DNA of 64,000 nucleotides from Leptospirales bacterium (GTDB lineage Bacteria > Spirochaetota > Leptospiria > Leptospirales > Leptospiraceae). The stretch spans positions 1 to 64,000 of the forward strand of contig JAAFIR010000021.1 in the NCBI GenBank assembly GCA_013297885.1. Reading direction: 5' to 3'. Positions within the stretch are counted from its first letter, which is position 1. Each line of letters starts with the position of its first letter. Shown here in pieces: positions 18,499-27,773 of the stretch. Both the position numbers and the translations under genes were made by a program. The notes beneath the pieces are model-generated. The model did no database searches. It saw only the letters and a list, made by a program, of their open reading frames with translations, and had not been told where the DNA came from.

Positions 18499-18879
18499 CT
18501 AAAAAATTTCTTCTCTATTCTTCAAATTTTTATAAACCCAAAATAAAAGTATTGGATGAATGATGATTAATCTCAAATATCCAACCCATTCTGGAGTGCA
18601 AAGTTTTGCAGTGCAAGAACCAATTTGAATAAAATGAACATGAGCTGGAATAAAACAAATTAACATTAACAAAATGAAATAGGTTGAAAGTTTTCTAGTT
18701 TTTAAAAAATAACTTCCAAGACCCAAAAAAATTTCTGCAATGCCTGCCAAAATATTGATTTCAAATTTAAAACCAAAATAATCTGGAATCAATGGATAAT
18801 AAAATTCTGGCATCACAAAATGTAAAATTCCTGCAAGTGTAAAAAAAACAACTTGAAGAGTGATTGAAATTTTTCTCAT
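18499..18879 (-). CDS. DoxX-like four-TM membrane protein
   Basis: This 126-residue inner-membrane protein has four hydrophobic helices. LAGILHFVMPEFYYPLIPDYFGF and ILAGIAEIFLGLGSYFLKTRKLSTYFIL match the usual DoxX-like layout (GxxHF.p..Y.....P and a second-helix GxxEI.lG). The start at 18879 gives MRKISITLQVVFF and an ATGA overlap with the methyltransferase gene, better than the in-frame start 48 bp further upstream. Family function is loosely defined. Coupling to the methyltransferase suggests a shared small-molecule pathway. Confidence 0.72.
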   Translation of the reverse strand: MRKISITLQVVFFTLAGILHFVMPEFYYPLIPDYFGFKFEINILAGIAEIFLGLGSYFLKTRKLSTYFILLMLICFIPAHVHFIQIGSCTAKLCTPEWVGYLRLIIIHPILLFWVYKNLKNREEIF

Positions 18880-19721
18880 GATTCTTTTTGAAAAAGGAAC
18901 ATATAATAACCTTTGTACTTCACCCAATTTTCTGAGCCTTGCATTTTATATTTGTTCACTTTGTCTAAAATTTTATCTTTAAAAAAATAACTAAGTATGG
19001 AATAAATTTTTGGATAACGCCTTAAAACAAATTCATGTACAGCCTCAGCCAAAGGAAAAACTTGTGAATTGATTACTTCTTGGTAAATATCCATTGTGGG
19101 TGCAACTTCTTTAGTAATATCAATTTCTTTGATCAATTTAAAATTTGCATTTTTTGCTCTTTCCATAAAATTATCAAGAGGTTGACCAGACTTGCTTATG
19201 TATTTGTTATCAATTGGTTTTGTTTTAAAAAAATCTGCTACTAAAAGATAACCACCTTTTTTTAAAACTTTTTTATTTTGTTCCCAACCAGGATCTGGTT
19301 TTATGTATTGGCAAGATTCAGACATCAATATTAAATCAAATGATTCTGGTTCAAAATCAGTAATGTTTTCATACATGTCTGTATAAGTTTTAACTTTGTT
19401 TTTTGTACGTTCCAAAGTTTTTTCAATCAAATATGGATCTGGTGCAATACAAGTTACATCATATTTTTTCAAAACTAATTTTTCAGCCATTCCACCTGTT
19501 CCACAACCCACATCTAAAATTTTTTTTACACCTTTTGGAATGAGACCTGCTAATTTTTCAGCATAAGCATTTTGAGCTTTGCTTAAATTTTCTAGGTTTG
19601 GTTTTTCTTTTCCAGAAAAAAAACCATAATGTAAATGCTCTAAACCAAATAGTTTATGTCCAAGTTTTAAAGCAATATCGTTGTAATAAGTTTTTTTGTG
19701 AGTATAATTTGAATCAGCCAT
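18876..19721 (-). CDS. Class I SAM-dependent methyltransferase
   Basis: This 281-residue cytosolic methyltransferase has motif I KKILDVGCGTGGMAEKL (about 60-76) for SAM binding, an acidic loop after strand 2 (IAPDPYL), FDLILMSESCQYI (motif IV region) and LKKGGYLLVADFF. The N-terminus (HKLFGLEHLHYGFFSG) resembles cyclopropane-synthase/coclaurine-type small-molecule methyltransferases, so a small lipid-like or quinone-like substrate is more likely than protein or RNA. The substrate cannot be told. The gene is first of a two-gene operon with the DoxX-like gene. Confidence 0.82.
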   Translation of the reverse strand: MADSNYTHKKTYYNDIALKLGHKLFGLEHLHYGFFSGKEKPNLENLSKAQNAYAEKLAGLIPKGVKKILDVGCGTGGMAEKLVLKKYDVTCIAPDPYLIEKTLERTKNKVKTYTDMYENITDFEPESFDLILMSESCQYIKPDPGWEQNKKVLKKGGYLLVADFFKTKPIDNKYISKSGQPLDNFMERAKNANFKLIKEIDITKEVAPTMDIYQEVINSQVFPLAEAVHEFVLRRYPKIYSILSYFFKDKILDKVNKYKMQGSENWVKYKGYYMFLFQKES

Positions 19722-19812
19722 ATGAATTTAAGTTTTTCTAAAGCCCAAAATCCACAAGCAATTTAGATTTGAAAATTGATTTTGAAATGTTCAATCATCT
19801 TATCTAATTTTT

Positions 19813-19967
19813 GGGCGAGTCCTTTCATTTGAATTTTTATATTTAAAAATTTGATTTATTTACAAATGAAAGGTCAGGCTCTTAGCTACTTCTTTCATAA
19901 AAAATATTTTGGTTCAAGTTTCAATATTCAGCCAAGTCTATGAAAGAAACGCTTCGATCCTTCTCGC
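19813..19967 (+). repeat. Dispersed palindromic repeat, copy 4 (complete)
   Basis: GGGCG at 19813 starts the element. Stem 1 is a perfect 11-bp pair (19821-19831 with 19863-19873). The centre is AGGCTCTTAGCT. Stem 2 is a perfect 10-bp pair (19890-19899 with 19939-19948). The end is CTTCGATCCTTCTCGC. It occupies the gap between the divergent methyltransferase gene and the operon at 20105. The rest of this 383-bp gap (19968-20104) is plain AT-rich leader. Confidence 0.85.
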
Positions 19968-20104
19968 ATGAATTTGAGCTGTAGAATCAAAATTTTTTTA
20001 AATTCTGATTCAATTCTGGAATCGATTTTGAAAATTATCTTAGCACTTGAAATCTCTTGACGTAGAGGGTTTGTTTAAAATTATTGATTGGTTAGGTAGG
20101 TTTT

Positions 20105-20383
20105 ATGAGCGAGAAAGTATATTGTGCAAATTGTTTACACTGTGTTGTTGTAAGAAATTTTGAAGCAGAACAAGATAAATACATATTAAGAGTAAAATGC
20201 TCCAAGAAAAAATGGTCAAAAAGATCAGGTGAAGAGAAATTATACAAGTATTTTACTGTTGCTAGAAGAATGCAAGCTGATTGTGAGTTTTATGAAGAAA
20301 TGGGAGAAATTCTTCCTTATATCAAAAACCTAAAGAAAGAACTTCCAATTAAAGATGAAATTTATTTGCTTAAATCAAATTAA
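20105..20383 (+). CDS. Small Cys-rich protein, putative metal-binding
   Basis: This 92-residue soluble protein starts MSEKVYCANCLHC, with further Cys at KCSKKKW and ADCEFYEEMGE. The CxxCxxC plus two later Cys would suit a zinc ribbon or other metal site. I do not recognise a named family, though conserved short spirochaete proteins of this look exist. It is the first gene of the long operon reaching 27747; the RnfC-like gene starts 17 bp later. A redox or RNA-binding role is conceivable but not shown. Confidence 0.7.
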   Translation: MSEKVYCANCLHCVVVRNFEAEQDKYILRVKCSKKKWSKRSGEEKLYKYFTVARRMQADCEFYEEMGEILPYIKNLKKELPIKDEIYLLKSN

Positions 20384-20400
20384 TATAACTGGAGAAGTTT

Positions 20401-21510
20401 TTGAAAACGGATAAAGCTTCTCCATTTTACATTCCAACCTTAAGCGAATTTAAACTTTCAAATAAAATATTCCAAACCCCAATAGCGTTATACGGAGAAT
20501 ATCCAAGAAGAGTATCAATTGGAGATACAATATTTGAAGACGAAAATGGAAAAATACTATCTTCTGTAAATGGAATTGCTAGCATAGATTTAACTGACCA
20601 AATCAATTTAGTTCAAGATGGAAATTTAAAATTTCAATCAAAAAAAGAATTATCCCAATTTGGTAAATCTGAATTTTTAAATAAATTAAATAAATATGCT
20701 CTGATTTCTTTAGATTTTAAAAATAAAAGCATATTTGAATTGTTTAAAATTTTTAAACCTGATGGTAAAATTGTTTTTAGTCCATTTACTCGTGAAAATT
20801 TTTTTTCTTACAAAGATTTAATTCTTGAAAATTTTAAAGAAGAATTTGAATTTTTTAAAGTTCATTTAGAAAAACTATTCCCAGATGCTTCCCTATTGGA
20901 TTTTTTTAATGACAAAACTTTAAACAAAGAATATCCAATTGGAATTCCTGAATATTTTATCAATAAAAAATTGTTTATAAACGAAACTAAATTCCCTCAC
21001 GAAAATATTTTATATTTTGGGGGAGAAACAATTTTTCATTTAATTAGAACTTTATATTATAATATTCCATTCCATGAAAGATTAATTCAGTTTTTATTTA
21101 TTGAAAAAAAAGGTAAAATTAAAAAAGAATCAAAATGGTTAAAAAATGGAACAAAACTTGATTTTACTGAATTCGAAGATGAATTTCCTTTTTTTAGTTT
21201 AAATTGTTTTTATAAATCAGATAAAATATTTAATTCAAAAGAAAGTTTTAATTTAGATATTTATTCAACTTATGGTTTTATTTTTTCTACAAAAAGTTCT
21301 GCTGAAAATTTAGAACAAGAATGTTCAGATTGTAATGATTGTAATTATTTCTGTCCAACAAATGCAATTCCAAGAAACTTATTATATCGAGAAACTTCAA
21401 AATTTTTAGTAAATCAATGTATTGAATGTGGAATTTGCTCTTTAATTTGTCCGTCTAAAATTGATCTTCATTCCAAAATCAAAACTGAGAAACAAAAAAA
21501 TGAAAATTAA
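20401..21510 (+). CDS. RnfC-like protein with two [4Fe-4S] motifs
   Basis: This 369-residue protein has a C-terminal 2[4Fe-4S] ferredoxin module: CSDCNDCNYFCP and CIECGICSLICP, each CxxCxxCxxxCP (about 308-355). The N-terminal part (TPIALYGEYPRRVSIGDTI...) resembles the barrel-sandwich start of RnfC. The Gly-rich NADH/FMN loop of true RnfC is not evident, so it is a divergent relative. The start is TTG at 20401, supported by GGAG six bases upstream. It overlaps the next membrane protein gene, a possible RnfD-type partner. An electron-transfer role is inferred. Confidence 0.7.
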   Translation: MKTDKASPFYIPTLSEFKLSNKIFQTPIALYGEYPRRVSIGDTIFEDENGKILSSVNGIASIDLTDQINLVQDGNLKFQSKKELSQFGKSEFLNKLNKYALISLDFKNKSIFELFKIFKPDGKIVFSPFTRENFFSYKDLILENFKEEFEFFKVHLEKLFPDASLLDFFNDKTLNKEYPIGIPEYFINKKLFINETKFPHENILYFGGETIFHLIRTLYYNIPFHERLIQFLFIEKKGKIKKESKWLKNGTKLDFTEFEDEFPFFSLNCFYKSDKIFNSKESFNLDIYSTYGFIFSTKSSAENLEQECSDCNDCNYFCPTNAIPRNLLYRETSKFLVNQCIECGICSLICPSKIDLHSKIKTEKQKNEN

Positions 21511-22420
21511 TTCTTTAATACTAACCAATTCAGGTTTTAAAACATATTTTGATAATCGTTTTATTCACTTTATTCAATTAGGAATTTTATTAATTATTGG
21601 AATTTATTTTTCAGATTTTAAACTTCCAAAAATTCTTACTATAATTTCTTTTTCCGTTTATTCCATTCTATTCTATTTGATTTATAAATTAAAAATTGGT
21701 CAAATTTATTCACTTGGTTTTTTTTATCAAATTTTACTTTTTTTCTTTTTATTACCAACTCAGTTTTTTAACCCAATTACTTTTTTTTTAACGTTCACTA
21801 TTTATTTTATTGTACTATTTAAAGAAAATGTTTTTTTATATTTTCCTTTTCCTGTTTCATTATTTTTAGTTTTATTAAATTTGTTTTTTATTTTTGCTTT
21901 TTCAAAACTTGGGGTTTTAGATTTTTTTTATCTCTATAAAGAATCAGAAGAGTTAAATATGGGTTTAAAGCTTGTTCCAATTTTTTTTCAGAACAATCCA
22001 ATTGATTTTCAAATTAATCAATTTTCAACTATTGAAAAATCAGGAATTTTAATATTTATTTCAGTATTTGTTTTAATATTAAAAAACAAAGATTATTTTT
22101 ATGAAATTCTAAGCATATTATGTTTTGGAATGATTTTATTTTTATATTATAAATCTTTTTTTATTCCACAATTTTTAACATCTATTGGAATTTGGTATAT
22201 TTTTCATTTTTCACTTGGAAAAAATAATTCGGTGCTTAAAATTTTCACTTTTACTTCAATTTTATTTATTTTCTTAGTTCTTTTAACTATTACAACAATA
22301 AAATTCAGTTTATTGGAAATTATTGCAATATATTATACAATTTATTCACTTCAATTTTTGTTAGTCAAAAAATTTCATTTTCAAAAAAACCTATTCCTAA
22401 AAATTGAAAATAAATTATGA
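21500..22420 (+). CDS. Polytopic membrane protein, possibly RnfD-like
   Basis: This protein of about 306 residues has eight or more hydrophobic helices and is very rich in Phe, Leu and Ile. The start MKINSLILTNSGFKTYFDNRF at 21500 lies inside the end of the RnfC-like gene and is preferred over the in-frame one at 21461. Position after an RnfC-like gene suggests the RnfD/NqrB family, but the flavin-attachment SGAT motif is not visible, so the assignment rests on context alone. It overlaps the PtsN-like gene by 4 bp. Confidence 0.5.
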   Translation: MKINSLILTNSGFKTYFDNRFIHFIQLGILLIIGIYFSDFKLPKILTIISFSVYSILFYLIYKLKIGQIYSLGFFYQILLFFFLLPTQFFNPITFFLTFTIYFIVLFKENVFLYFPFPVSLFLVLLNLFFIFAFSKLGVLDFFYLYKESEELNMGLKLVPIFFQNNPIDFQINQFSTIEKSGILIFISVFVLILKNKDYFYEILSILCFGMILFLYYKSFFIPQFLTSIGIWYIFHFSLGKNNSVLKIFTFTSILFIFLVLLTITTIKFSLLEIIAIYYTIYSLQFLLVKKFHFQKNLFLKIENKL

Positions 22421-22869
22421 ATCATTTAATTGAACTAATTACTCCTGAAAATGTATTTTATGATTTAAAAGCCAATTCTAAAGAAGATGTGATTTCTCAA
22501 TTAGTTTCACATGGCATTAAAATTGGAATTATTAATGAAGAAAATAAAGATGAAATTGAAATTTCTCTTTTAAGTAGAGAAAAATCTATGTCCACTGGAA
22601 TTGGTTCAGGTGTTGCAATTCCTCATTGTTCAGTTTCATTAGTACAAGAGTTAAAAGTTGTTATTGGAATTTCAGAATCGGGAATTGAATTTGATGCAAT
22701 TGATAAACTTCCTGTTTATATTTTTATTTTGTTAATAGTTCCAAAAAATAAATTCCAAGAACATATTAAAACTCTTGCTTTAATTGCAAAAACTTTGAAT
22801 TTAAAAGAAGAAAGAGAAAAATTAATTCATTCAAAAAGTTATGAAGAAATTAAAAAATCTTTTACTTGA
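22417..22869 (+). CDS. ptsN: PtsN-like PTS EIIA domain protein
   Basis: This is a 150-residue EIIA of the fructose/nitrogen-regulatory type. The phosphorylated His lies in SGVAIPHCS, preceded by LLSREKSMSTGIG, the family's classic block. EFDAIDKLPVYIFILLIVPKN and HIKTLALIAKTL complete the fold. No sugar permease (EIIB/EIIC) is near, so it is probably regulatory, taking phosphate from HPr/NPr and influencing partner proteins. In this operon it lies between the RnfC-like and ABC permease genes, overlapping both neighbours. The symbol is given by family; the exact target is unknown. Confidence 0.88.
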   Translation: MNHLIELITPENVFYDLKANSKEDVISQLVSHGIKIGIINEENKDEIEISLLSREKSMSTGIGSGVAIPHCSVSLVQELKVVIGISESGIEFDAIDKLPVYIFILLIVPKNKFQEHIKTLALIAKTLNLKEEREKLIHSKSYEEIKKSFT

Positions 22870-23755
22870 TTCTACTTTAATAAAAGAGATTAATATTTTT
22901 TTTCTTTTTTTTTTAATTTTATTAACTTTAATAAGTTTTATTTTTTATATTCAATCCGAATCCAAAGCTTTTCAATTTGCTGATGGGTCAATTTCTAATG
23001 AAGATTTTATAAGTATAAAAATAGAAAAAAATTTTTTTAAAGAATTTTCAGAACTAGTGATAAAAGTAATCAGTTTTAATTTTGGCAAAACTGAATTTGG
23101 AGAAAATGTAATTTCTCATATCTTTCAAAAATTAATTCCTACCTTACAAATTTCTATCATAAGCACGATATTTGGTTTTTTTATAGGAGTTATTTCTTCA
23201 GTAATATCTATTTATTATTCTAATACTGAAAAGTTTTTTTCATTTTTGTATAAAGTTATTTTATCTACTCCAATTTTTGTTGTATGTATTTTTCTTTTTT
23301 TATTTTTTTTTTATTATTTAGCTATTTTACCACCTGGAGGTTATAAACATTTTAATTTAGAATATCTAATTCTACCAAGCATTGCTTTAGGATCTAGAAT
23401 TGGTTCAAGATTGTATTTTTTTTCTTTGGAAGAATTAAAAAAAGAGTTAAACTCTGATTTTGTTTTTTTTTTTAGAGCTATGGGTTTTACAAAATTAAAA
23501 ATTTATTTTTATTATTTACCAAGAAAAATTTTTCCTTTAATTTTTGTTTTATTAATTTTAGATTTTTGTTCTTTATTATCTGGTTCAATCATAGTTGAAG
23601 AGTTTTTTTATTTCCCTGGAATTGGAAAATCGATGTTTTATTCAGCTAAAACTTTTGATAAAAATTTACTTCAAGGAATTTTAGTTTATACCGGAATTAT
23701 TTTTTATAGCTTTACAAGAATTGCAAAACATATTCAATCTAGGATTTATTCTTGA
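22841..23755 (+). CDS. Dpp/Opp-type ABC permease (DppB-like)
   Basis: This 304-residue inner-membrane permease has six hydrophobic helices. SKIISTIFGFFIGVISSV-like and ISTPIFVVCIFLFLFFFYYLAILPPGGY regions and the LPSIALGSRIGSRLYFF stretch fit DppB-type permeases of peptide/nickel importers. An EAA-like loop, FFRAMGFTKLKIYFYYLPR, should contact an ATPase. The start overlaps the PtsN-like gene by 29 bp. The partner permease follows with a 4-bp overlap. No ATPase or solute-binding gene is present in the window, so the pair depends on subunits elsewhere or has another role. Confidence 0.85.
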   Translation: MKKLKNLLLDSTLIKEINIFFLFFLILLTLISFIFYIQSESKAFQFADGSISNEDFISIKIEKNFFKEFSELVIKVISFNFGKTEFGENVISHIFQKLIPTLQISIISTIFGFFIGVISSVISIYYSNTEKFFSFLYKVILSTPIFVVCIFLFLFFFYYLAILPPGGYKHFNLEYLILPSIALGSRIGSRLYFFSLEELKKELNSDFVFFFRAMGFTKLKIYFYYLPRKIFPLIFVLLILDFCSLLSGSIIVEEFFYFPGIGKSMFYSAKTFDKNLLQGILVYTGIIFYSFTRIAKHIQSRIYS

Positions 23756-24495
23756 AAAAGTATTTTGTAGTCATTTATATTTTATTTCTTTTATTTGGAA
23801 TAATTTATACAAAACCACAAAAAGATGTAAATTTAGCTAAATCTAATTGTAAGATTAGTTTAGAAAACTTATTAGGGTGTAATAAACTTGGAAAAGATAT
23901 TTTGGCTTTGAATATTTATGGAAGTTTAAATGCGATTTTATTTTCGATTCCTGCAAGAATTTTGACTTTGACAATTTTAATGTTTACTATTTTATCTGTT
24001 TATACTCTTGGGAATTTTTGTTTAATCATTATGGATTCCATCTCTTCTGTTTTTTTATCAATCCCTTCATTTTTATTAGGTTTAATTATTTTATTTACTT
24101 TTGGAAAATCAATTTTTATATTTTTTGTAGCAATTTTTTTGATGGACTGGGCTAACGCTTACCAAACATATATAGCAAAACTAAATGAAGTTAAATCAAG
24201 TAATTATGTTAAAGCAAGTTTAATACTCGGCGGAAGTAAATTTTTTATCTTCAAAAAACATATTTTATTGGAATTATTGTCTATTAGTAAAATTTTATTT
24301 TTAACAGGGATACCATCAGTAATTATGACTTTGTCTATTTTAAGTTTTTTGGGAATTGATTTTGGAACTGATTATTTTGGAGAGGGTTTAGGAGAACAAA
24401 TTTCTTTTTCAAAAGATTATTTTTATTCTTCACCATTCTCTTTACTTTCACCAATTTTAGGAATTTTATTTTTGGTATTGATTTTTAGCTTATGA
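23752..24495 (+). CDS. Dpp/Opp-type ABC permease (DppC-like)
   Basis: This 247-residue permease has five or six TM helices. LLGCNKLGKDILALNIYGSLNA is the DppC-type LGTDxxGRDxxSRxxYGxR block. The EAA-like loop NYVKASLILGGSKFFIFKKHILLELL matches the ATPase-contact site. The start is TTG at 23752, with AGGA seven bases upstream inside the DppB-like gene. At 247 residues it is somewhat shorter than usual DppC (about 280-300). It forms a heterodimer with the preceding permease. Its stop overlaps the PEGA protein gene by 4 bp. Confidence 0.83.
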   Translation: MKKYFVVIYILFLLFGIIYTKPQKDVNLAKSNCKISLENLLGCNKLGKDILALNIYGSLNAILFSIPARILTLTILMFTILSVYTLGNFCLIIMDSISSVFLSIPSFLLGLIILFTFGKSIFIFFVAIFLMDWANAYQTYIAKLNEVKSSNYVKASLILGGSKFFIFKKHILLELLSISKILFLTGIPSVIMTLSILSFLGIDFGTDYFGEGLGEQISFSKDYFYSSPFSLLSPILGILFLVLIFSL

Positions 24496-25997
24496 AATTT
24501 TTTTTAATTTTACTAATTCCATTCTTTTTGATTTCAAATGATGATTATTTTAAATTTGATGAAGAATATTTACCAGAGGAAGTTATTATCGAAAAAGAAA
24601 GAAAATTATGCTTTTTCCATTTTAGGAATTTAGAAGAAAATGAAAAATTTATTTATTTATCAAAAGGTTTACCAAATGTTTTGCTTTCATCCTTAAATGG
24701 TTTTGAGTATATATATGAAGAAGATTTACTAATTAATTCTATTCAATATGAATATGGTAATATCAAAAATAAAAGAAAAAATTTGAAAATACAAAATAGA
24801 AATTCTTTAAAAACCATCAATGATGATAAAAAAATTCCAATTGAACAAAACCCTTTTTATTTAAAATTGAAAATGCAAGTTATTAGCACTGAACAAGCTC
24901 CTTATAGAGAAACAATATTGGATTTAGGTAGAACTCATTCTTGTTTTTATATGATTACGGGTGAGTATAAAGTTTTAAATGAAGAAAGTTTAGAAATTAA
25001 AGTAGAACTCACAAATAGAAAAAATCGAGAATTAACAGAATTTAAAGACAATGCAACTTTGATTCGTTCCTATCAAGAAATAGGAAGTTTATCTTCTCAA
25101 ATTAAAAGAAAATTATTCACAAAAGAAATGGCTTCAATTGAAGTTATTACAAAAGAAATTTCAGATGCGTTAGTTTTTTTAGATACAGTTTATTTAGGAA
25201 AAACTCCACTTTCAAAAAATGAACTTCCTTCTGGTAAACACAATCTTATAATTCAAAAAGATGGTTTTGAAACTTTAGAAAGAAAAATAGAGCTTCAAAA
25301 AGAAAAAAAAACCTCTTTTGAATTTGAATTAAAATTAGTTTCAAAAAAATCTTTTTTGACAATTACTTCAACTCCTACTAATGCAAATGTTTATTATGGT
25401 AATACTTATTTAGGGAAAACACCTTTAAAAAAAGTAGAAGTAAGTTCAGGACAAAATAGACTAAGAGTAGAAAAAAAAGATTATGTCGAAATTTTTAAAG
25501 GACTAGAACTTTCAAATGGGGAAGAACAGAAATTTAACTTTAATTTAGTTGAAGGAAACTCAGAAGAATACCACAAAACAAGACTCAAAGTTTTTGGGGA
25601 TTATACTTATTTTGATTTTGCAAGTTATTCCTTATATTCTGTGATTTTATTTTATGTAAATTATAGATATTATGATTATATGGTTGGGGTTCAAAGAGAT
25701 TCAAAAAGAGAAATTATTCCTACTTTTTTAACTTTAAATACTTTAGCTACAAATAATTCCAATGAATCAATTACACGTTTTTATTCTTATTATTCAATCT
25801 TAGTTAAAAATGAAAAAATTGTGAATGAATTCCAAAATTATAAGCTGTATTCTATTTATGGAGCAGCAACAATGCTTAGTTTATCAGGATTGTTTTATTA
25901 TTTAGGAATCAATAATGAAGCATTTGAATTTGCTTATACTCCAGCATTTCAAAATCAACAGGCTGAATCTTTTGTGAAATTCAATTATAGATTTTAA
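24492..25997 (+). CDS. Secreted PEGA-domain protein
   Basis: This 501-residue protein has a signal peptide (MKFFLILLIPFFLIS). A region like CsgG/FlgO-type families (about 35-200) is followed by two PEGA domains (about 215-285 and 288-355), each with a YLGKTPL motif and a KDGFE/KKDYVE beta turn. A hydrophobic segment near 460-480 precedes a short C-terminal tail ending FVKFNYRF. PEGA domains occur on envelope surface proteins and may bind cell-wall polymers. It is coupled to the permease upstream, with the TIG-domain gene 25 bp later. The role in this operon is unknown. Confidence 0.8.
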   Translation: MKFFLILLIPFFLISNDDYFKFDEEYLPEEVIIEKERKLCFFHFRNLEENEKFIYLSKGLPNVLLSSLNGFEYIYEEDLLINSIQYEYGNIKNKRKNLKIQNRNSLKTINDDKKIPIEQNPFYLKLKMQVISTEQAPYRETILDLGRTHSCFYMITGEYKVLNEESLEIKVELTNRKNRELTEFKDNATLIRSYQEIGSLSSQIKRKLFTKEMASIEVITKEISDALVFLDTVYLGKTPLSKNELPSGKHNLIIQKDGFETLERKIELQKEKKTSFEFELKLVSKKSFLTITSTPTNANVYYGNTYLGKTPLKKVEVSSGQNRLRVEKKDYVEIFKGLELSNGEEQKFNFNLVEGNSEEYHKTRLKVFGDYTYFDFASYSLYSVILFYVNYRYYDYMVGVQRDSKREIIPTFLTLNTLATNNSNESITRFYSYYSILVKNEKIVNEFQNYKLYSIYGAATMLSLSGLFYYLGINNEAFEFAYTPAFQNQQAESFVKFNYRF

Positions 25998-26022
25998 GTT
26001 TTTTTTTTCCGATAATTTAAAT

Positions 26023-27747
26023 ATGAGAATCCTATTTTTACTATTTTTTACAATCAATCTTTTTTCTGAGGAATTTCAAAAAATCACTGAAACTCCAAAA
26101 CAAATAGAATATTTTTATTTTAAAGATTTATCACATGATATGTATACTATTTCAGTTACTTCCACAAAACCAGAAGAGTTTATTGAGGAATTAAATGGTA
26201 AAAAAGAAAAAAAAATCAGAATCGAGATTGGGGATATAAAGTCTGACGTAGTCAAAGATACTGCTATAAATGATGTTGATAATATGAATATGATAAATTT
26301 TACTATAGTTTCTTATTACAAAATTCCTTCTGGAAAAAATTTAGTAAAATTATATTCAAAAAATCCTGATGGAACAGAAATTTTAGAATCACAAAAAGAA
26401 TTTGATTTACCTGCAAATAATGAGCTGCAAGGAAAACAGCCATTAATTTTAAGTATAACTCCTGAAGGTGGTATTAGAGGTGATACTATCACTGTAAAAG
26501 GAAATAATTTTGGAAGAGATATTGATGAAATTAATGTAATTTTTTATGATTTATTAAAAAAAGAAAATAGTGATGATACTTATATTGAAATTGCAAATAA
26601 TAAACCGTTTTTTTTGAGTCCACCAATCGCTGAAGAACAAGATTTAAAATTTAATATTCCACTAAGGCATGATATTTTAAAAGGAAGTCAATTTAGAAAA
26701 TCTCTTATGGTAAGAATTTTTGTTTCAGGTCGTCCTTCTAATTATGTGAAACTTGCTGTACTTCCAACAACTTGGAAATTTGTAGCAGGGTTTGTGGGGC
26801 TCTTCGTTGTTATTTTATTAATACTTTTTATTTATTTTATTTTAAGAAGTCAAATTAAACAAGCTCAAGAAAAGGAAATGGCTGGATTTGATGGAAGAGG
26901 TGGAGGAGTTAAAAGACCATCTATTGTTCACTTTATTGAATCTATTTTAGCAGATAAATCAACTAATACATTTTCACTTTCAAGATTTCAAGCATTTGCT
27001 TGGACAGTTACTTCAATTGGAAGTTATATTTATGTTGCACTGAGTCAGGCAATTCTATTAAGGAATGGAAAAATTCCTGATTTTAATCCATCACTTGTAG
27101 TTCTTATGTCAATTTCTTATGGAGGTTTACTTGCTGCAAATGGTTTGGGATCAAAAAAACCAAAAAATGAAATTAAAGCAAAACCTGCTGAATTGAGTAA
27201 TTTATTTTGTGAAGGTGGATCAGTTGACTTGTCAAGACTACAGCTTTTTGGTTTTACTGTTGTGTCTATATTAATATATATATTTAATTTAATTTATGGA
27301 AATCCGCTAAGTGGACTTCCTGATATTCCTTCTACTTTGTTAGGGCTAATGGGTGTTAGCCAGTCAGGGTATTTAGGTGGTAAAGCTATTGGCAAAGAAG
27401 TAGCTATTAATACAGTGAGTCCAGATTGGATTCAAGTGAGTCAAGATGGTGTAAAAGTTTCAATTCTTGGTTCAGGGTTTACTACTGGTTCAAAAGTTTT
27501 ATTGACCGGTTTGACACCAGTTGACACAATTTATATTTCTCCCTCTGAATTACAGTTTATTTTACCTAGAATAGATCATCCTTCTAAATTATTTTTTGAA
27601 TTGATTCCGCCAAATGCCAGTCCAATTCATTGTGATGCAGGAATTACAATAGTTGAAGTTGGACAATCAGGTTATATTGTAAATTTTGTTCCTGATGTTA
27701 ATATAGCATCAGAGCAAAACCAAACTCAAAGCAATGAAGAAAAATAA
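26023..27747 (+). CDS. TIG-domain polytopic membrane protein
   Basis: This 574-residue protein starts with a signal-like MRILFLLFFTINLFS. A beta region (about 20-130) leads to an IPT/TIG domain (about 140-235, LSITPEGGIRGDTITVKGNNFG). Hydrophobic helices near 250-275, 320-345, 350-370 and 405-425 follow. A second TIG-like region lies at the C-terminus (about 470-560). SRFQAFAWTV, GKIPDFNPSLVVLMSISY and LSGLPDIPSTLLGLMGVSQSGYLGGKA are repeated in the paralogue at 34194-35768. I do not recognise a named family. It closes the operon starting at 20105. Confidence 0.75.
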   Translation: MRILFLLFFTINLFSEEFQKITETPKQIEYFYFKDLSHDMYTISVTSTKPEEFIEELNGKKEKKIRIEIGDIKSDVVKDTAINDVDNMNMINFTIVSYYKIPSGKNLVKLYSKNPDGTEILESQKEFDLPANNELQGKQPLILSITPEGGIRGDTITVKGNNFGRDIDEINVIFYDLLKKENSDDTYIEIANNKPFFLSPPIAEEQDLKFNIPLRHDILKGSQFRKSLMVRIFVSGRPSNYVKLAVLPTTWKFVAGFVGLFVVILLILFIYFILRSQIKQAQEKEMAGFDGRGGGVKRPSIVHFIESILADKSTNTFSLSRFQAFAWTVTSIGSYIYVALSQAILLRNGKIPDFNPSLVVLMSISYGGLLAANGLGSKKPKNEIKAKPAELSNLFCEGGSVDLSRLQLFGFTVVSILIYIFNLIYGNPLSGLPDIPSTLLGLMGVSQSGYLGGKAIGKEVAINTVSPDWIQVSQDGVKVSILGSGFTTGSKVLLTGLTPVDTIYISPSELQFILPRIDHPSKLFFELIPPNASPIHCDAGITIVEVGQSGYIVNFVPDVNIASEQNQTQSNEEK

Positions 27748-27773
27748 AAATCTCCAAAACTAGATCTTTTTTT

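Noticed and set aside
20401-22420. Full Rnf or Nqr electron transport complex
   Set aside because: Only an RnfC-like gene and one possible membrane partner are present, and key flavin motifs are missing.
22841-24495. Complete peptide or nickel ABC importer
   Set aside because: Only the two permease genes are present; no ATPase or solute-binding protein gene lies in the window.
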